This document shows positions 1-10,507 of a stretch of 64,000 nucleotides of DNA, in pieces. The translations under genes and the position numbers were made by a program. Location of the stretch: the NCBI GenBank assembly GCA_030998225.1, contig JAPYXD010000755.1, positions 5,071,501 through 5,135,500 of the forward strand, given 5' to 3'. The notes beneath the pieces are model-generated. The model searched no databases. It saw only the letters and a list, made by a program, of their open reading frames with translations, and was not told the origin of the DNA. Numbering within the stretch: the stretch's first letter is position 1; each line of letters opens with the position of its first letter. Source of the DNA: Diplolepis rosae. Lineage: Eukaryota > Arthropoda > Insecta > Hymenoptera > Diplolepididae.

Positions 1-1652
1 TAGGTTTATGGATTTAAATGACTCACGAAAAGTAATCAATACAATATAAGAGAAATTGGAATGATATTGACTTACTAATTTCTGTGGCTTATTCCTACCA
101 GTTACCAGGAAGGAGAGAGGAAGGGAATTTTCTTTGTCTTCTCTAGTCAGTTGGATAAACCGGGCTTTGATATAATTGCTTCCTTATTTTTGAGACGTTT
201 TGTCACCACTCCTGTTGTTGCGAGGCTACCAACTCGTGAATGACTCCCGTTGGATGGAAAATTTTATTTGTTTAACGCTCGCCGATTTGGTTCCAACTCA
301 CGAGCGGGCAAGGTAGAATTTTATTGTTTTCTACTCTCGAGTAGTTCTTGCCGATTCCAGGTTGCCCGAGTAACTGCGATTTTGAATTGAATTTGGCTTA
401 CCTCGACAGCTCGTATCGATAGTGCCTTGGTAGGAAATTATGATAATTGTAGGATTTTATGTACGACTTGCTGACAAGGCATTAGGTAGTAATTGATTTC
501 CAAATGCTTGGTAAATTCAAATCCTTTTGTGCATATTGCCAAATGAGAATTTCTGTTAACGTAACCGTTTTCCGATCTTTTGAAATAATAACTCGGAATT
601 CTATATTAATTCGACCTTTTTAATTTGTTAAATTCAACTCTGATACCTTTCGTAATATTAACAGAAACTCGTTCAGCTTTATTAAAAATGGTCCACTCAT
701 AGGCTAATAGTTTATATTCATTCAAATGAATTAAGTTTATTAACTAAATGTATCTCATGGCTCTAGGAATATTTGGAATAATATATATGTATGCCTATGT
801 AGGTATAGCATCGATACCAGTGGTTGAGAAACTCGGCTCGCAGCTCCTAGAGTGCGTAAGAATAATTAGAGTTCATATATACGTGCGTGTAGGCGAGCGT
901 TAGCTGTTTACGTCGAGCGTAAAGTGCCTATAGTTTTGCCGTAGGCGTCATGTATGCATATCCAGTTCTCAATTTCGGTTTACGCACCCATTTGTGTGTG
1001 TGCTTACTATTTCCTTCCTCTTTCCTTCGTTTTGACTGTCTTATCTTATTCCATCCACTCTCTCATTGCTACATTTGTTTTTATTTCGCTATTAGGAAAT
1101 TCACATATGGCAAGAAAGTTACTTTATACACTCAGACAACTATATTTATTAATTAATTAAAATTACTGCGCATTGTCAACCCTTTGAAGATTAAATGGAT
1201 GAGTTGTCCTTTCATCTGGAACGATTTTATTGGTATTTCAGGTCCTAATTACGCAGATACCTTAATTTTCATGCTGCTCAAAGAGTTAAGCCAATGGTTC
1301 CATATTTGTGAAACTCATTGTACTTTTTTTTCTAGGTCCCTGAACTGACCCCTCAATTATGCAATTACTGAGCATGCAAAAATTGTCAGGTTACGAAAGC
1401 CGATAATAAACTCCTTACATTCACTTCACACAATGAAAATGAATAAAAATTAATTTAAAAATAAAAATACATTTAGTGATTTTCCGAGTAAAATTTTTTC
1501 ATGGTAAGTCAAAAATTAATATTTTATAAAAAAAAGAGATTATATTAAACACGTGAAAATTCCTTCTCTAAATAGATCTCAAGTAGTGAATGCAAAATAC
1601 AAATGTTTTAAGTGATTAAATAAATAAATTTTTGTGCATAAATTCGTTGGTA
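1..1652. other. Non-coding stretch, no gene recognised
   Basis: AT-rich sequence with several CpG-containing patches (about 180-420 and 800-950). The reading frames near 950-1160 are short, overlap in two frames and resemble nothing I know. One exact TATCGATA octamer lies at 414-421; in Drosophila this is the DRE motif of housekeeping promoters, so a distant 5' exon of a gene such as TBCEL could lie here, but no transcription start or splice donor can be assigned. Confidence 0.5.
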
Positions 1653-1654
1653 TA

Positions 1655-2580
1655 CTACTGTGGGCAAAAACTAAGGTGAATTTTTAATTTGAACTTCGCG
1701 AGCTAACCGATTCAGGCATATTCTTTCATTTTTATGTTGTTCCTGCTGTTAGTGACATCTCTGCCAAATTTCATATCAATGTCATCATTTGTTAGATAGT
1801 TACGCTTGTGTTTTCTAAACGACTAAAAGTGATTTTTTCGATTTTTACAATGTCTGAATTTGTTGAGCAAAGAAGTGCCATTAAATTTTGTTTGCGGAAT
1901 GAAATTTCAGTTGCGGAAACGTTCACAAGTTGCAGAAGGCCTTCGGTGATTTGACCATGTCGCAGAAAAATGTTTATAAGTTGTACAAAGACTTCAAAGA
2001 AGGCAGAGAACGTGTTGATGACTTGGAACGCCCCAGACGACCATCAACATCAACTGACTAGCAACACGTCAATCAAATCAAAGAATTAGTGCACAAAAAT
2101 CGTCGATTGACAATTAGAGACCTTGCTGAGACTATTGGCATTTCAAGAGGATCACTCAATACCGTTTCAAAAGATATTTTGGGCAGACAACTCGTGGTTT
2201 TTGCATCACGATAAAGCGCCGTCTCACATTGCACTCGTTCTTCGTAACCATTTCGCCAAAAACTCAACGCATATCGTTCTACAACCACCATATTCGCCTG
2301 ATTTGGCTCCGTCTGACTTCTGTCTATTCCTCAAACTGAAAAGACCACTCCGAGGACACCGTTTTGACACGATTGAAGAGATACAAGCCGAATCGAATAA
2401 GGCTTTGAAGGCAATTCCGGAAATCGAATTTAACAAGTGTTTCGACGACTGGAAAAAACGTTGGCATAAGTACATTATATCGGGAGGAGATTACTTTGAA
2501 GGGGATGAAATTGATTTGGATAAATAAATAAAGATTTTTCATTTTATAACAAAATTCACCATAGTTTTTGCGCACATTAG
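1655..2580 (+). mobile_element. Internally deleted mariner element with TA duplication
   Basis: The ends are inverted repeats sharing the block GCAAAAACTA followed by GGTGAATTTT; the left copy lies at about 1660-1690 and the right copy at about 2550-2575. TA dinucleotides flank both ends (1653-1654 and 2581-2582), the target duplication of the Tc1/mariner superfamily. At 926 bp it is shorter than the usual 1.2-1.3 kb, and the missing part is the middle of the transposase gene. Confidence 0.85.
1850..2527 (+). pseudogene. Mariner transposase pseudogene (middle deleted)
   Basis: Mariner transposase cuts and pastes its element in the nucleus through a DD34D RNase H-like core. The start at 1850 opens an N-terminal DNA-binding part ([15 protein letters not shown], then a helix-turn-helix piece near LTIRDLAETIGISRGSL around 2106-2155). 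This is frameshifted and has a stop near 2060. It then jumps straight to the C-terminal catalytic part at about 2180-2527, with the second aspartate in HHDKAPSH and the third in YSPDLAPSDF exactly 35 residues later. The first catalytic aspartate lies in the deleted region. The C-terminal 134 codons remain open and end KRWHKYIISGGDYFEG, typical of the family. It cannot encode an active enzyme. Confidence 0.85.
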
Positions 2581-2582
2581 TA

Positions 2583-3060
2583 CTTTGCGTGCTTGCAAGC
2601 TCTTCCACCGTCAACAAAATTAATCGGTACCCTGAGTTAACCTGCAATGCATTCTTTGTATCAAGATTGTGCAAGTGAAGGGTTTAAATAAAAGAAAATA
2701 AATTGAAAAAGAAGTAAATTTTTTTTTAACAATTTTAAAACATGTTATTTAATTTTTTACTGCAATATTTATGATTAATAAAATTTCTCAAAATTCATCC
2801 CCTATTATCGTAACCTTGAATGTATCTTCTGACTCAGAACCTGAAACAAACTTAAGACATTTTGTTCCCGATAAAAAAAACTCTCAAAAATCGAAATTCT
2901 CAACATGTTATCAGATTCAGGATTAGAAACAGAAACTGATGAACCCTTTTTTGTACATAATAAAATCTGTTTGTTTAAAATAACACATATTGGCAGTTTA
3001 GGAAAAAATAAGGTTAGATTGATTTATAATTTTTGAGAGCGGAAAAATTATTCTGTTTGC
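2583..3060. other. Gap with no supported gene
   Basis: A low-complexity, AT-rich stretch between the mariner and the first Gypsy fragment. Short serine- and glutamate-rich frames occur (about 2820-2960) and might be the start of the Gypsy gag or of another element, but I recognise no motif. Confidence 0.4.
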
Positions 3061-3120
3061 ATAGATAATGTCAATAATAATAGAAAAATAGAAAATAGAA
3101 GCGTCTTATCATGTAAAAAT

Positions 3121-3363
3121 CACATCCAAGAAATTGCAGCTCAAATTCTAGAATATCATCAGCAGAATAATGATGGTAAAGAAGCTGCTGAATTTTTAAA
3201 AAATTTAGAAAGAGACGCAATCGATTGTTTTCTCCAAGGTTTAAAACCAGAATTAGTCATACGAATAGGAAGAGCCGATAAATTCGACGAAATAGTAGAA
3301 AAAGCAATACGAGAAGAAATAAATTTAACACCTAGAAACGAACTGCGAAGAGGAAATAGATAA
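3121..3363 (+). pseudogene. Gypsy gag fragment
   Basis: Gag forms the virus-like particle in which Ty3/Gypsy RNA is reverse transcribed. This open stretch contains a block around DCFLQGLKPELVIRIGRADK followed by an acidic, charged tail, similar to the capsid end of arthropod Gypsy gag proteins (the pattern F.GL.P.L). It stops at 3361-3363. Further gag-like sequence resumes at about 4700 beyond the piggyBac insertion, with stops and frame changes, supporting the nested insertion. Confidence 0.6.
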
Positions 3364-3421
3364 CATTCACTATTTCAAGAAGTCGAAAAATCATTAAATA
3401 ATAACCGAGAATATAAAAAAA

Positions 3422-4396
3422 TCAATAAAATAAACTTAGCATGAGAAGAACCAATAATTGAAAGGTCCTAGGCTCGATACCTATGCAAAGTGGAAGCGTT
3501 CCTTTTTTCACAGAAATTTTTTTTGTTGGTTTACACTTATACACTGTAAGATTCATATGATTTGATTTATACAATTTGCTTGAAAACCAAGTCATTTTAT
3601 CTTTTTGTTCTTTGGCTAACTTTTTCAATCCTGGTTTATTTCCACGGATTATCTCAACAGTTGTAATCTTTTTTGCATGTAGTTTTTTGGTCAATGATAC
3701 ACTCGTGAAAAAATTATCTGTTGTTACCTTCCTTCCGCATCCTGTGAATGGTTCCATCAGCTTTAAAACAACGAACTCCCCAAGTGGAATTGAACATTTT
3801 CTTTTTTCGTCCTTTCCCAAATAGGGAAACCCATTTATTATATACTTGCAATTGACGTTACACGCCAACCAGAATTTTATCCCAAATTTGTGTGGTTTGT
3901 TCAGCATATACTGCGTAAATCTATACCTAGCCTTCGACGGAAACAACTGCTCATCAACAGTACTGTATGCACTCGGTTTATAACAGTGTTGTGAATTCTC
4001 AATAAATCGGTCCCATATTGTAGATGTCATAGCAAAATTGGTTTGAAAACGCTGGCTTCTAGCTCTCTTCTTATCAAATCGTATAAACCTCACAATTTCA
4101 GTAAAATCAATTCTGCTCATTGTTTTTGAGAAAAAAGTGGGTCCTCAATTTTTATTCCACAAATATGAGGCATCCAAATTTTTTGCCTTATATGCATTGC
4201 GGGCATATAACACAGCAATAAATGCATCTATTTTTGTATAACGTAGCTCACACCTAGTCCTCAACACCCTAAACGCTTCTTCTTCTGTACATTTTATAAT
4301 ATGATTCATTGTTCGGTGATCAATGATAAGAGAAAATGTCATCTTTATTTTTCCCTTCATTATATGTCGTTTAGCATATCCGGTTGGACCTGACAT
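3422..4396 (-). pseudogene. piggyBac transposase pseudogene
   Basis: PiggyBac transposases use three catalytic aspartates and insert at TTAA. One frame runs from 4396 to 3422 with a single in-frame stop at 4145-4147, giving 83- and 232-codon halves. The first catalytic motif is clear (VDEQLFPSKARYRFTQYM), as is the second (VTTDNFFTS). The third aspartate and the cysteine-rich C-terminal domain are missing, because the frame runs into unrelated sequence after about 3510. The N terminus is also truncated compared with the usual 550-600 residues. It is inactive; residual activity as a DNA-binding protein cannot be excluded but nothing supports it. Confidence 0.85.
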
Positions 4397-4694
4397 ATTC
4401 CTAAAAATATTATGAACTTATGATAGCCATTAGCTTGTACTGATTTTGTAAATTCAAAATAGTAAATCAAATATTTTCTCCACCGGTCAAATTGACCGAC
4501 TGCGGTAGGTAGGACACACTGCAAATATTTCTTGGAAATAAGAAAAAAAAACTAAAAGTAAATACTGAAGAATATATTGTATGCATATCTTAAGAAAAAT
4601 CATACAGTCTGATAGCGATGATAGCTTTTAAATATGTATAAATTGTACAGAAGTTTGAAAACGATCAATTTGACCGGTACTGGTAGGTTTAGTG
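3437..4694 (-). mobile_element. Truncated piggyBac-like element
   Basis: A minus-strand piggyBac transposase is followed by a terminal region with repeated GGTCAAATTGACC-type motifs (about 4485-4500 and 4663-4680, in opposite orientation) and abuts a TTAA at 4695-4698, the piggyBac target site. The other end, near 3437, is eroded: a tRNA-like repeat fragment lies there and no clean TTAA is seen. It interrupts Gypsy gag. Confidence 0.7.
3451..3515 (+). repeat. tRNA-like T-arm / SINE 3' fragment, copy 1
   Basis: The block resembles the 3' part of a tRNA: a T-loop CTCGATA lies between TAGG and CCTA stems, followed by a T-rich run ending in CACAGAAA. It matches the minus-strand block at 54901-54965 almost base for base in layout. 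This suggests a dispersed tRNA-derived repeat (SINE-like) rather than a functional tRNA. No A box or anticodon arm is preserved. Confidence 0.45.
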
Positions 4695-5319
4695 TTAAAC
4701 GTAACGATTTCGAAACGTTTGAAGAACTCTAAGATCTAAGTAAAGAATGGGAGACTGAGCTAGCAAAGCCCAAAATCATGGGACATGTTTTACAAATAAC
4801 CGAACCTAAGATAGAAAAAAACAGAAACAGAAAGGAATACTACGAAAGTGACTATCAATACGGAAACAGAAGTCAAATCTTCAAAATAGAAGACAACAAA
4901 ATGTACCTAGAGTCTTGTGGGTACAACTAAGATTTAATATCCCACAATATCAAATACCTTCCCTACAGAGACCCAATCTCTACCCTGCATTCCAAAACAC
5001 TCCCCAACGAATATTTTCACAAGTCTTCCAGTCAAGATTTCGAAATAATCAACACGGTAAACCTTTCAACCCAGACAACCAGATAATACCAAAGATGAAT
5101 CAGTCAATGATAGGCACGGTATCAGGTTTAACACAGCCTACTATAGAATATCCAACAGCATATCAAGAAAACTCAAGAGAAAGTGGGCAACAAAATTCAA
5201 AAGAGAATGTCCATTATTAAGTCATAACCAGGGAAAATGGAAAGCTGGGAAATAGGAAAAACAATAATAGAAACTATGACCAGAAAACCAGAATATTTAA
5301 ACTCGGTTAGTAAGGAATT

Positions 5320-5771
5320 ACATAAAACAAGGTTTCATTTAATGATAAAATTTGAAAATGACCTATTTAGAATATTAATTGATACAGGAACCCACACATT
5401 CATATGTTAGCAAGGGACTGCTGGAAAACATACTAAGTTCGAAATATTCAATTTTCAAACCAACCTCACAAAGTCTAATGGTAGCGAACGGAGAAACCGT
5501 CATAATAATAGGACAGGTAGTCATTCCAATAATGGATGGTAAGGACGTAAACCATGTGTCGTTTCGACTACTCCCTAAATTGAAATCTACGAGCATTTTC
5601 GGGACAGACATGATTAAATGCCTAAAAATGACCCTAAATTACGATACTGAAACATGGTGGCTGTCAGGTAGCCTACCAAGTAGATATCACAAACCAAACC
5701 AATCACAGAAGACCCTTCACAGAATCGTTGAAAGAAGACAAAAACTAGTAATGAGGGTAGTAACAAAATAA
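5320..5771 (+). pseudogene. Gypsy aspartic protease fragment
   Basis: Retroviral-type aspartic protease processes the Gag-Pol polyprotein. The active-site triplet is visible as ILIDTGT at about 5371-5391, followed in another frame by a serine/tyrosine-containing strand and a stretch VANGETVIIIGQVVIPI, as in arthropod Gypsy proteases. Near 5393-5400 a frameshift separates the active-site loop from the rest. The 130-codon frame at 5379-5771 covers the downstream part, then loses similarity before any reverse transcriptase. Confidence 0.7.
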
Positions 5772-5898
5772 GTGAAAATAAAATGAATAGTAATAGTAAA
5801 ATTCAAAACAGCGTAAATATTCAAAGCTTGCTCAGCTTTCCCACATAAAACATATTCCAAATCCTAAAAAACCCCACCTCACAAACTCAGGACATTAA

Positions 5899-6625
5899 GG
5901 GGGGAAGTACCTTTAGAGGCCGAATAAAAAGGTCTTTTTTGCAACTGATTTGTAGGGAAATGAAGACAGTTCTTTTTAAATCAGTATAATATTTATTTTA
6001 GGCCATGTTTGAGGTTGGAAAAAAACATATTCTACAAAAGTAAAAGTTGAAAATTAACAAATTTTTCAAGGATCTTGAAAGCCATGTCGTCGCTGACGTC
6101 GTAAATTGCGTAAACGATGCTGGCTGCAATTTTCATTTGAAATCAACAAACCAAACTACTTTTTACTCGAGAGGGTTTTCTTTAGTAGATAAACTAAAAT
6201 ATTTGCGAAATTCGAAAATTAACCCTTCAAAACAGGCTCAAAAAAAAAAATTACGATTTTGACGAAAAATTTCGTTGTACTTCCAGTCAAAAATGGTCCC
6301 AGAATATTTTGTTTTTTTAATCTTTAGTTTATATAGAACAGTTTTTTATGCTCTTTAAAATGAATGCTAGATGATGAAAATCGATTCACTAGTTTTTTTT
6401 ATAATCACTTACGCAATTTTAAAAAACATGGTTTCGAGAAAAGGCCGTTTAAAGTTTGTGGTCAAGAGAAAAAGCACTTACTAAAGGCACTTCCGGGATG
6501 CATCTCTTCCACAATTTTGAGATTTAGCTTTTGAAACTTTGTCATTCTATTCTTAGGCTATATATCTATCGATTAAAACAATTTAAAAAATCGATTTTTT
6601 GAAGTGTATAAAGGTACTTCCCCCC
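5899..6625. mobile_element. TTAA-flanked MITE in the Gypsy remnant
   Basis: A 727-bp block has near-perfect terminal inverted repeats, GGGGGGAAGTACCTTTA at both ends in opposite orientation, and TTAA on each side (5895-5898 and 6626-6629). This is the signature of a non-autonomous piggyBac-type element. The internal 71-codon frame at 6047-6262 has no recognisable domain. A phrase near 6427-6445 (ACATGGTTTCGAGAAAA) recurs near 56720-56740, so the family is probably multicopy. Confidence 0.8.
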
Positions 6626-6629
6626 TTAA

Positions 6630-7372
6630 CGACAAACTGGAAATAGCTAGACAAGTCAACGCTAGAATTAGGAAGCAATCTACACAAAGGTATGTTCGAA
6701 CATAGTTCCTCCCCGTTACTAGACATCAACCCATGGAAATTGGTTGGGCCTGAAAAATTAAGACCACAGATTCTAAACGAAAGCCATGACGAATGGCAAT
6801 CAGGATATTTAGGATCCGAAAAAACACACGCTAGCATATCTGAGTACTACTACTGGCCAGGGTTGCATGTCTCAGGAAGCGAATCAAGAATCGGACTAAG
6901 ACGTAAAACCGCTTAGCCTGCCTTGAGAACACCTCTTGGTGGCTTACACCTCGCTCGCGAGCCGCCGACTTCCTCATCCAGTCCAGAATCCCCTTTTTAT
7001 ATTATTCTACTCATCTCCCACTACGGTCCATGTATCCTGAGTGGGGATGCTGAGCCTGCGCGATTATGTTGCGACAGATGCTGGACTTTCCTATATCGTG
7101 GCTGTAGAGCGGTGAGCATAGTTGCCACTCTACAGGGGCTAATAATATTCTCTTACAATATATTAGTTTTTGTAGATCTCTTCGCCTAATGGGTCGAGAT
7201 TATTCCTATTAAAAAAGCAAATGGAAAGACAATCGAATCCGAATTTCATAAACGAATCATACCGCGTTGGGGAACTCCGCGGGTTCTTCATACGAACGAC
7301 GGTAGAGAATTCGTAAATAAAATCATACGACAAATAACAGAAAAATTCGGAAACGATATAACAGGACTATAA
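6630..7372 (+). pseudogene. Gypsy integrase remnant (zinc and core domains)
   Basis: Integrase joins retrotransposon cDNA to the genome. The H2C2 zinc-binding part appears at about 6690-6870 (LNESHDEWQSGYLGSEKTH, then YYYWPGLHV), but its CxxC half is missing because about 250 bp of GC-richer sequence (about 6917-7160) is inserted. The core resumes at about 7165 with DLFA.WVEIIPIKKA and RWGTPRVLHTNDGREFVN, carrying the second catalytic aspartate. A stop lies at 7187-7189 and the glutamate region is absent. Confidence 0.75.
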
Positions 7373-7379
7373 AGCAAAT

Positions 7380-8090
7380 AATTTAAGCATACCTTGGAAA
7401 TGATCATGCAATATGGGATGACAATGTTGATGATCTCCAGTTCTCAATTAACCCTTTAAGGGCCGAAATGGCATAAACGATCCACCGGTCTTTTAGGCCG
7501 TGTAACTTATGCTATTCGCGACTAATGAAATTGAGAGTGACATATTTTTGAAGTTCAAGACGTGCCCTTTCCGATGGTAAATACAAAATTAATCTAAAAA
7601 ATTATTAATTATAAAAAAATACAGTTTAAAAAAAAAGCACGATTTTTTCGATCTTTTTTTTTTGAAAGCGAGTTTTAAAAGATTTCCCGGTCTGTCAACG
7701 ACCTGGAACATTATTAACCGGTGGAATAAATGTCTGAACTTTAAAAAGGTGTGGTTCAGAGATTAATTTTTCACTTTAGTCTTTACAAAATGGCCCCCGA
7801 ATTACAAAATTTTACCGAATACATTCAGGATTTTTGTTGTCTGAAAATATAAACAAACCGAGGAAATTACTAAGAATGTAAAGTTCTTAGAATCACTCAA
7901 AGAAAACGTCTGAACTTTTTCAAAACGTTTCGAGCAACTTTTCAATTTTGCAAATAGCATAATTTTTGCAAAATCAAAAAATTGCTCAAAAGGCCCTGAA
8001 AAAATTTGTATGTATTATTTAACCAATTTTAAGAACTTTTTATTGTTGGACCTTGCATACCCCTGAATTTTTTAATTTAGGTGGCGAGTT
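7380..8090. other. Insertion between integrase core and tail, class unknown
   Basis: About 0.7 kb of AT-rich, low-coding sequence separates the integrase core from its C-terminal tail. It includes homopolymer-rich stretches and several copies of words such as CAAAATTTT and TTTTGCAAA. CCCTTTAAGGG near its left edge is palindromic, but no convincing matching right end was found. Probably a non-autonomous element. Confidence 0.35.
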
Positions 8091-8169
8091 ACAACCATCT
8101 CAATCTCAGGAAAAGCATCGAAAGGGATGACGATATTGAATTTCAGGATGTAAATAGATAAGCGGATAG

Positions 8170-8335
8170 GTTAAGAACATTACAAATAATAGAGAAAGAG
8201 TCCAAAATAATTTGGACAAAGCGAAAACAAAACAGGCTACTCGTTATAATTTGCGCAGAAGACCTATAGAATTTAAGGTAGGCGTTAGAGTTTTAAAAAC
8301 AGCAAACAAATTATCTAATGAAGACTAACTGTTCG
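8170..8335 (+). pseudogene. Gypsy integrase C-terminal fragment
   Basis: A frame with NNLDKAKTKQATRYNLRRRP followed by FKVGVRVLKTANKLSNED matches the tail after the integrase core in arthropod Gypsy pol (pattern YDLRRR...F..GD.VL). Here the conserved GD is GV. It ends where mariner sequence begins at about 8340. Confidence 0.65.
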
Positions 8336-8339
8336 TGAA

Positions 8340-8617
8340 CTAGAAAATGATGAATTTTGGATGTTCCCAAAATTAAAAATGGTGCTCAAGGGAAAGCGGT
8401 TCGACGACATCGAGACGATTCAGAGTAATGCGACGCGCGAGCTGAAGGCCATTCCAAAAAGTGAGTTCCAGGACTGTTTCGAGAAGTGGAAACATCGCTG
8501 GAACCGTGTTATTCAATCAAGTGGGGATTACTTTAAAGGATGCCACCGCCCGATGATGAAGAATAACGCCAGCGCGGAGATATAAAGCTAGGCCCGATAC
8601 TTTCCGGACAGACCTCG
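8340..8617 (+). mobile_element. Mariner C-terminal fragment, same family as 40304-40842
   Basis: The frame starting at 8361 reads LFPKLKMVLKGKRFDDIETI followed by a typical mariner C terminus (CFEKWKHRWNRVIQSSGDYF). It continues into a terminal repeat, CCGGACAGACCTCGTA, with TA at 8618-8619. The inverted repeat is nearly identical to the ends of the 40.3-kb element (CGAGGTGTGTCCGAAAAGTA), so both belong to one family. The 5' half, including all catalytic aspartates, is missing. Confidence 0.7.
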
Positions 8618-8901
8618 TACATGCATACGTAGGTTCCTTAAATGTGTCGCAGAGAATATAATTAAAAGGAAGTTCAAGATTTGATGGGAAATTGTGAAAA
8701 TGAAATCTAAGAGTGAGAACTTAATATCAACTTCACAATTTTATCAATATCAATATCAATAAATATCGGTAATTTGTATTTTTATTTCCAGAAGATAAAC
8801 AGAAACATTTCCTATGCAAGGAACTGCGAACCTTAAAAGCATAGATGGCTTCAGCAGTAATTGCTGGTCGATTTTGACATATCCAAAAAACTTTTGGTTG
8901 T

Positions 8902-9531
8902 GTGAAAATGTCTGATTTTGTGCCAAATAATCGTCATTTGCGGGAAGTGCTGATTTTCTTCTTTCATTCGAAGAAGAAGAAGGCGGCTGAAGCGCATCGA
9001 GAGCTCCAAAACGTTTACGGAGATGCTTCTCTAAGTGAAACAACGTGCCGTGATTGGTTCCGTCGCTTCAAAGACGGTGATTTCGATGTTGACCACCGTC
9101 CGCGTGAAGGAAGGCCAAAAACCTTCGAAGACGCCGGTGTTATTTATTATGAGTTGTTGAAACCGAACACAACCATCACTGGGGAACTGTATCGAACGCA
9201 ATTGATGCGTTTGAGCCGAGCACAGCGCGAAAAACGACCACTATACGAGCAGAGGCACGAAAAAGTGATTCTACAGCATGACAACGCCCCACCTCATGTT
9301 GCCAAACCCGTTAAAATCCACCTGGAAACGATCAAATGAGAAGTCCTACCCCACCCGTCGTATTCCCTAGATATTGTTCCGTCTGATTATTACTTATTCC
9401 GGTCGATGGCACATGGTCCGGCTGGTCAGCAGTTCCGCTCATATGAACACATCGAAAAATGAATGATTCATTTATAAACCTTTTTTTTACAAAAAAGTTG
9501 CATTTTCATAAAAAAAACAGCGGGAACTTAT
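8902..9531 (+). pseudogene. Mariner deletion derivative (junction after KTFEDA)
   Basis: The start at 8908 (MSDFVPNNRHLREVLIFFFH) begins the N-terminal helix-turn-helix (CRDWFRRFKDGDFDVDHR). It jumps at about 9133-9136 from GRPKTFEDA directly to GVIYYELLKPN, losing roughly 125 residues with the second helix-turn-helix and the first catalytic aspartate. The second aspartate is kept (LQHDNAPPHVAKP). After a stop at 9337-9339, similarity continues to about 9460 with the third aspartate in PSDYY. The 3' terminal repeat (CAGCGGGAACTTA) ends near 9530. The 31.8-kb copy has the same junction, and the 60.6-kb copy keeps the missing segment. Confidence 0.85.
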
Positions 9532-9751
9532 GTTATTATATTGTTCATCGAAATGTCGATGACAAACAAAGAATTTTCTTTCTACTATTTGAAGGTATTC
9601 TAACCGCGACAAGTAGGAATTCTCGTAAGCTTCTATCCATCGTTGTCTAGCATCTCCTCTCTTCGGATACCGATGGATAGGCGCACTTTCCTTCCGACCT
9701 CATTTAGTGGCACACCCATGAACAGCACACTGAATTTCGTATTTTTTATTA

Positions 9752-9943
9752 ATGATAACACGCAATCAAGTAATGAAAAATGAGCTGAAGAGAGAACCGG
9801 AGAAGAATGAGGGAAGCAGAGGAAAGAAGGAGGGAACGACAAAGAGAAGAACAAGAAAGAATGAAGGAGGAGAAAAGAAAAAAAAAGAGGAAGACCGCAT
9901 GAAGATTGAAAAGGAATGGACAAAGAATTACAAGAAATTTTGA
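9752..9943 (+). other. Lysine/glutamate-rich short frame, unrecognised
   Basis: This 63-codon frame is almost entirely K, E, R and N, in a purine-rich stretch (about 9770-9960). Such coiled-coil-like segments occur in ORF1 or gag regions of insect retroelements, but purine-rich DNA gives the same appearance by chance. No zinc knuckle or other domain is visible. A polypurine-like run (CGGGGTAGGGGGG) follows at about 10092-10104. Confidence 0.2.
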
Positions 9944-10105
9944 AAATAAAGATGGAAGATAATAAATTAAGGGGAAAAATACAGGACAAATCCGACTGAT
10001 TGGGGCTGAGAATCTACCAACAAACAATTTGGTATTAGGAAAAAGAACTACTCTAGATGAAGCCGTCCGGAAGGATAAACCCTAACCTCCGGGGTAGGGG
10101 GGTGT

Positions 10106-10222
10106 AACATGCATGTCACCAAGATATACGCGGGACCGGCATGGGCCCGAGCTGATTTGGGAACATTCGAAGAACCTCGAGGGGATGAGATGTCACTCTT
10201 CTGCGTGGTCTGTCAAGACGTT
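10106..10222 (+). repeat. Possible truncated LTR start after a polypurine tract
   Basis: A G-rich run at about 10092-10105 is immediately followed by TGTAACATGCATGTCACC, as a retrotransposon 3' LTR begins after its polypurine tract. The sequence is GC-richer than its surroundings and stops abruptly where RNase H sequence of another Gypsy starts (about 10225). No second copy or opposite terminus is visible in the window. Confidence 0.25.
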
Positions 10223-10224
10223 CG

Positions 10225-10381
10225 TGTCCTAGTTACTAGGTGGAAAATGAAAATAGCAGAATACGATTTTGATGTCGTATATAAAGCAGGCAAAACTAAT
10301 GTAAATGCAGATGCTTCATCAAGAAATCCTATTGATTTAGAAGATATTGAGAATGATATATGTAATAAAAATATTATTTGA
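10225..10381 (+). pseudogene. Gypsy RNase H C-terminal fragment
   Basis: The tail of a 90-codon frame contains TRWKMKIAEYDFDVVYKAGK followed by TNVNADASSRNP. This is the hallmark end of Ty3/Gypsy RNase H (R..RW...L.EYDF...Y..GK.N..AD.LSR). The first third of the frame (10109-10220) is unrelated. The rest of RNase H and the reverse transcriptase are missing. Confidence 0.8.
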
Positions 10382-10507
10382 ATTTAACAGACAATTCACA
10401 TTTTTGATAATATATTCTTCTTTGAGCTTAAATTAAGATTTACTTTATTAATAACGTAGTCTAGATTTTTAAGATTTTCCGTCCACTGGAAACGTGCTCT
10501 CATTGGT

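Larger units (their letters stand above)
3061..8335 (+). mobile_element. Ty3/Gypsy retrotransposon remnant with nested insertions
   Basis: Pieces of gag (about 3120-3363 and 4700-5220), protease (about 5330-5650), integrase zinc-binding domain (about 6690-6870), integrase core (about 7160-7370) and integrase tail (about 8170-8330) lie in canonical order on the plus strand. Reverse transcriptase and RNase H, expected between protease and integrase, are absent. Four foreign blocks interrupt it: a piggyBac copy, a TTAA-flanked MITE, a GC-richer block at about 6917-7160 and a block at about 7380-8090. No paired LTRs were recognised. The order argues for one ancestral insertion, although mosaic assembly from related copies is possible. 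Confidence 0.75.

Noticed and set aside
950..1160. Two overlapping 68-codon frames
   Set aside because: They overlap in different frames, are Phe/Leu/Ser-rich as expected from T-rich DNA, and show no domain or splice context.
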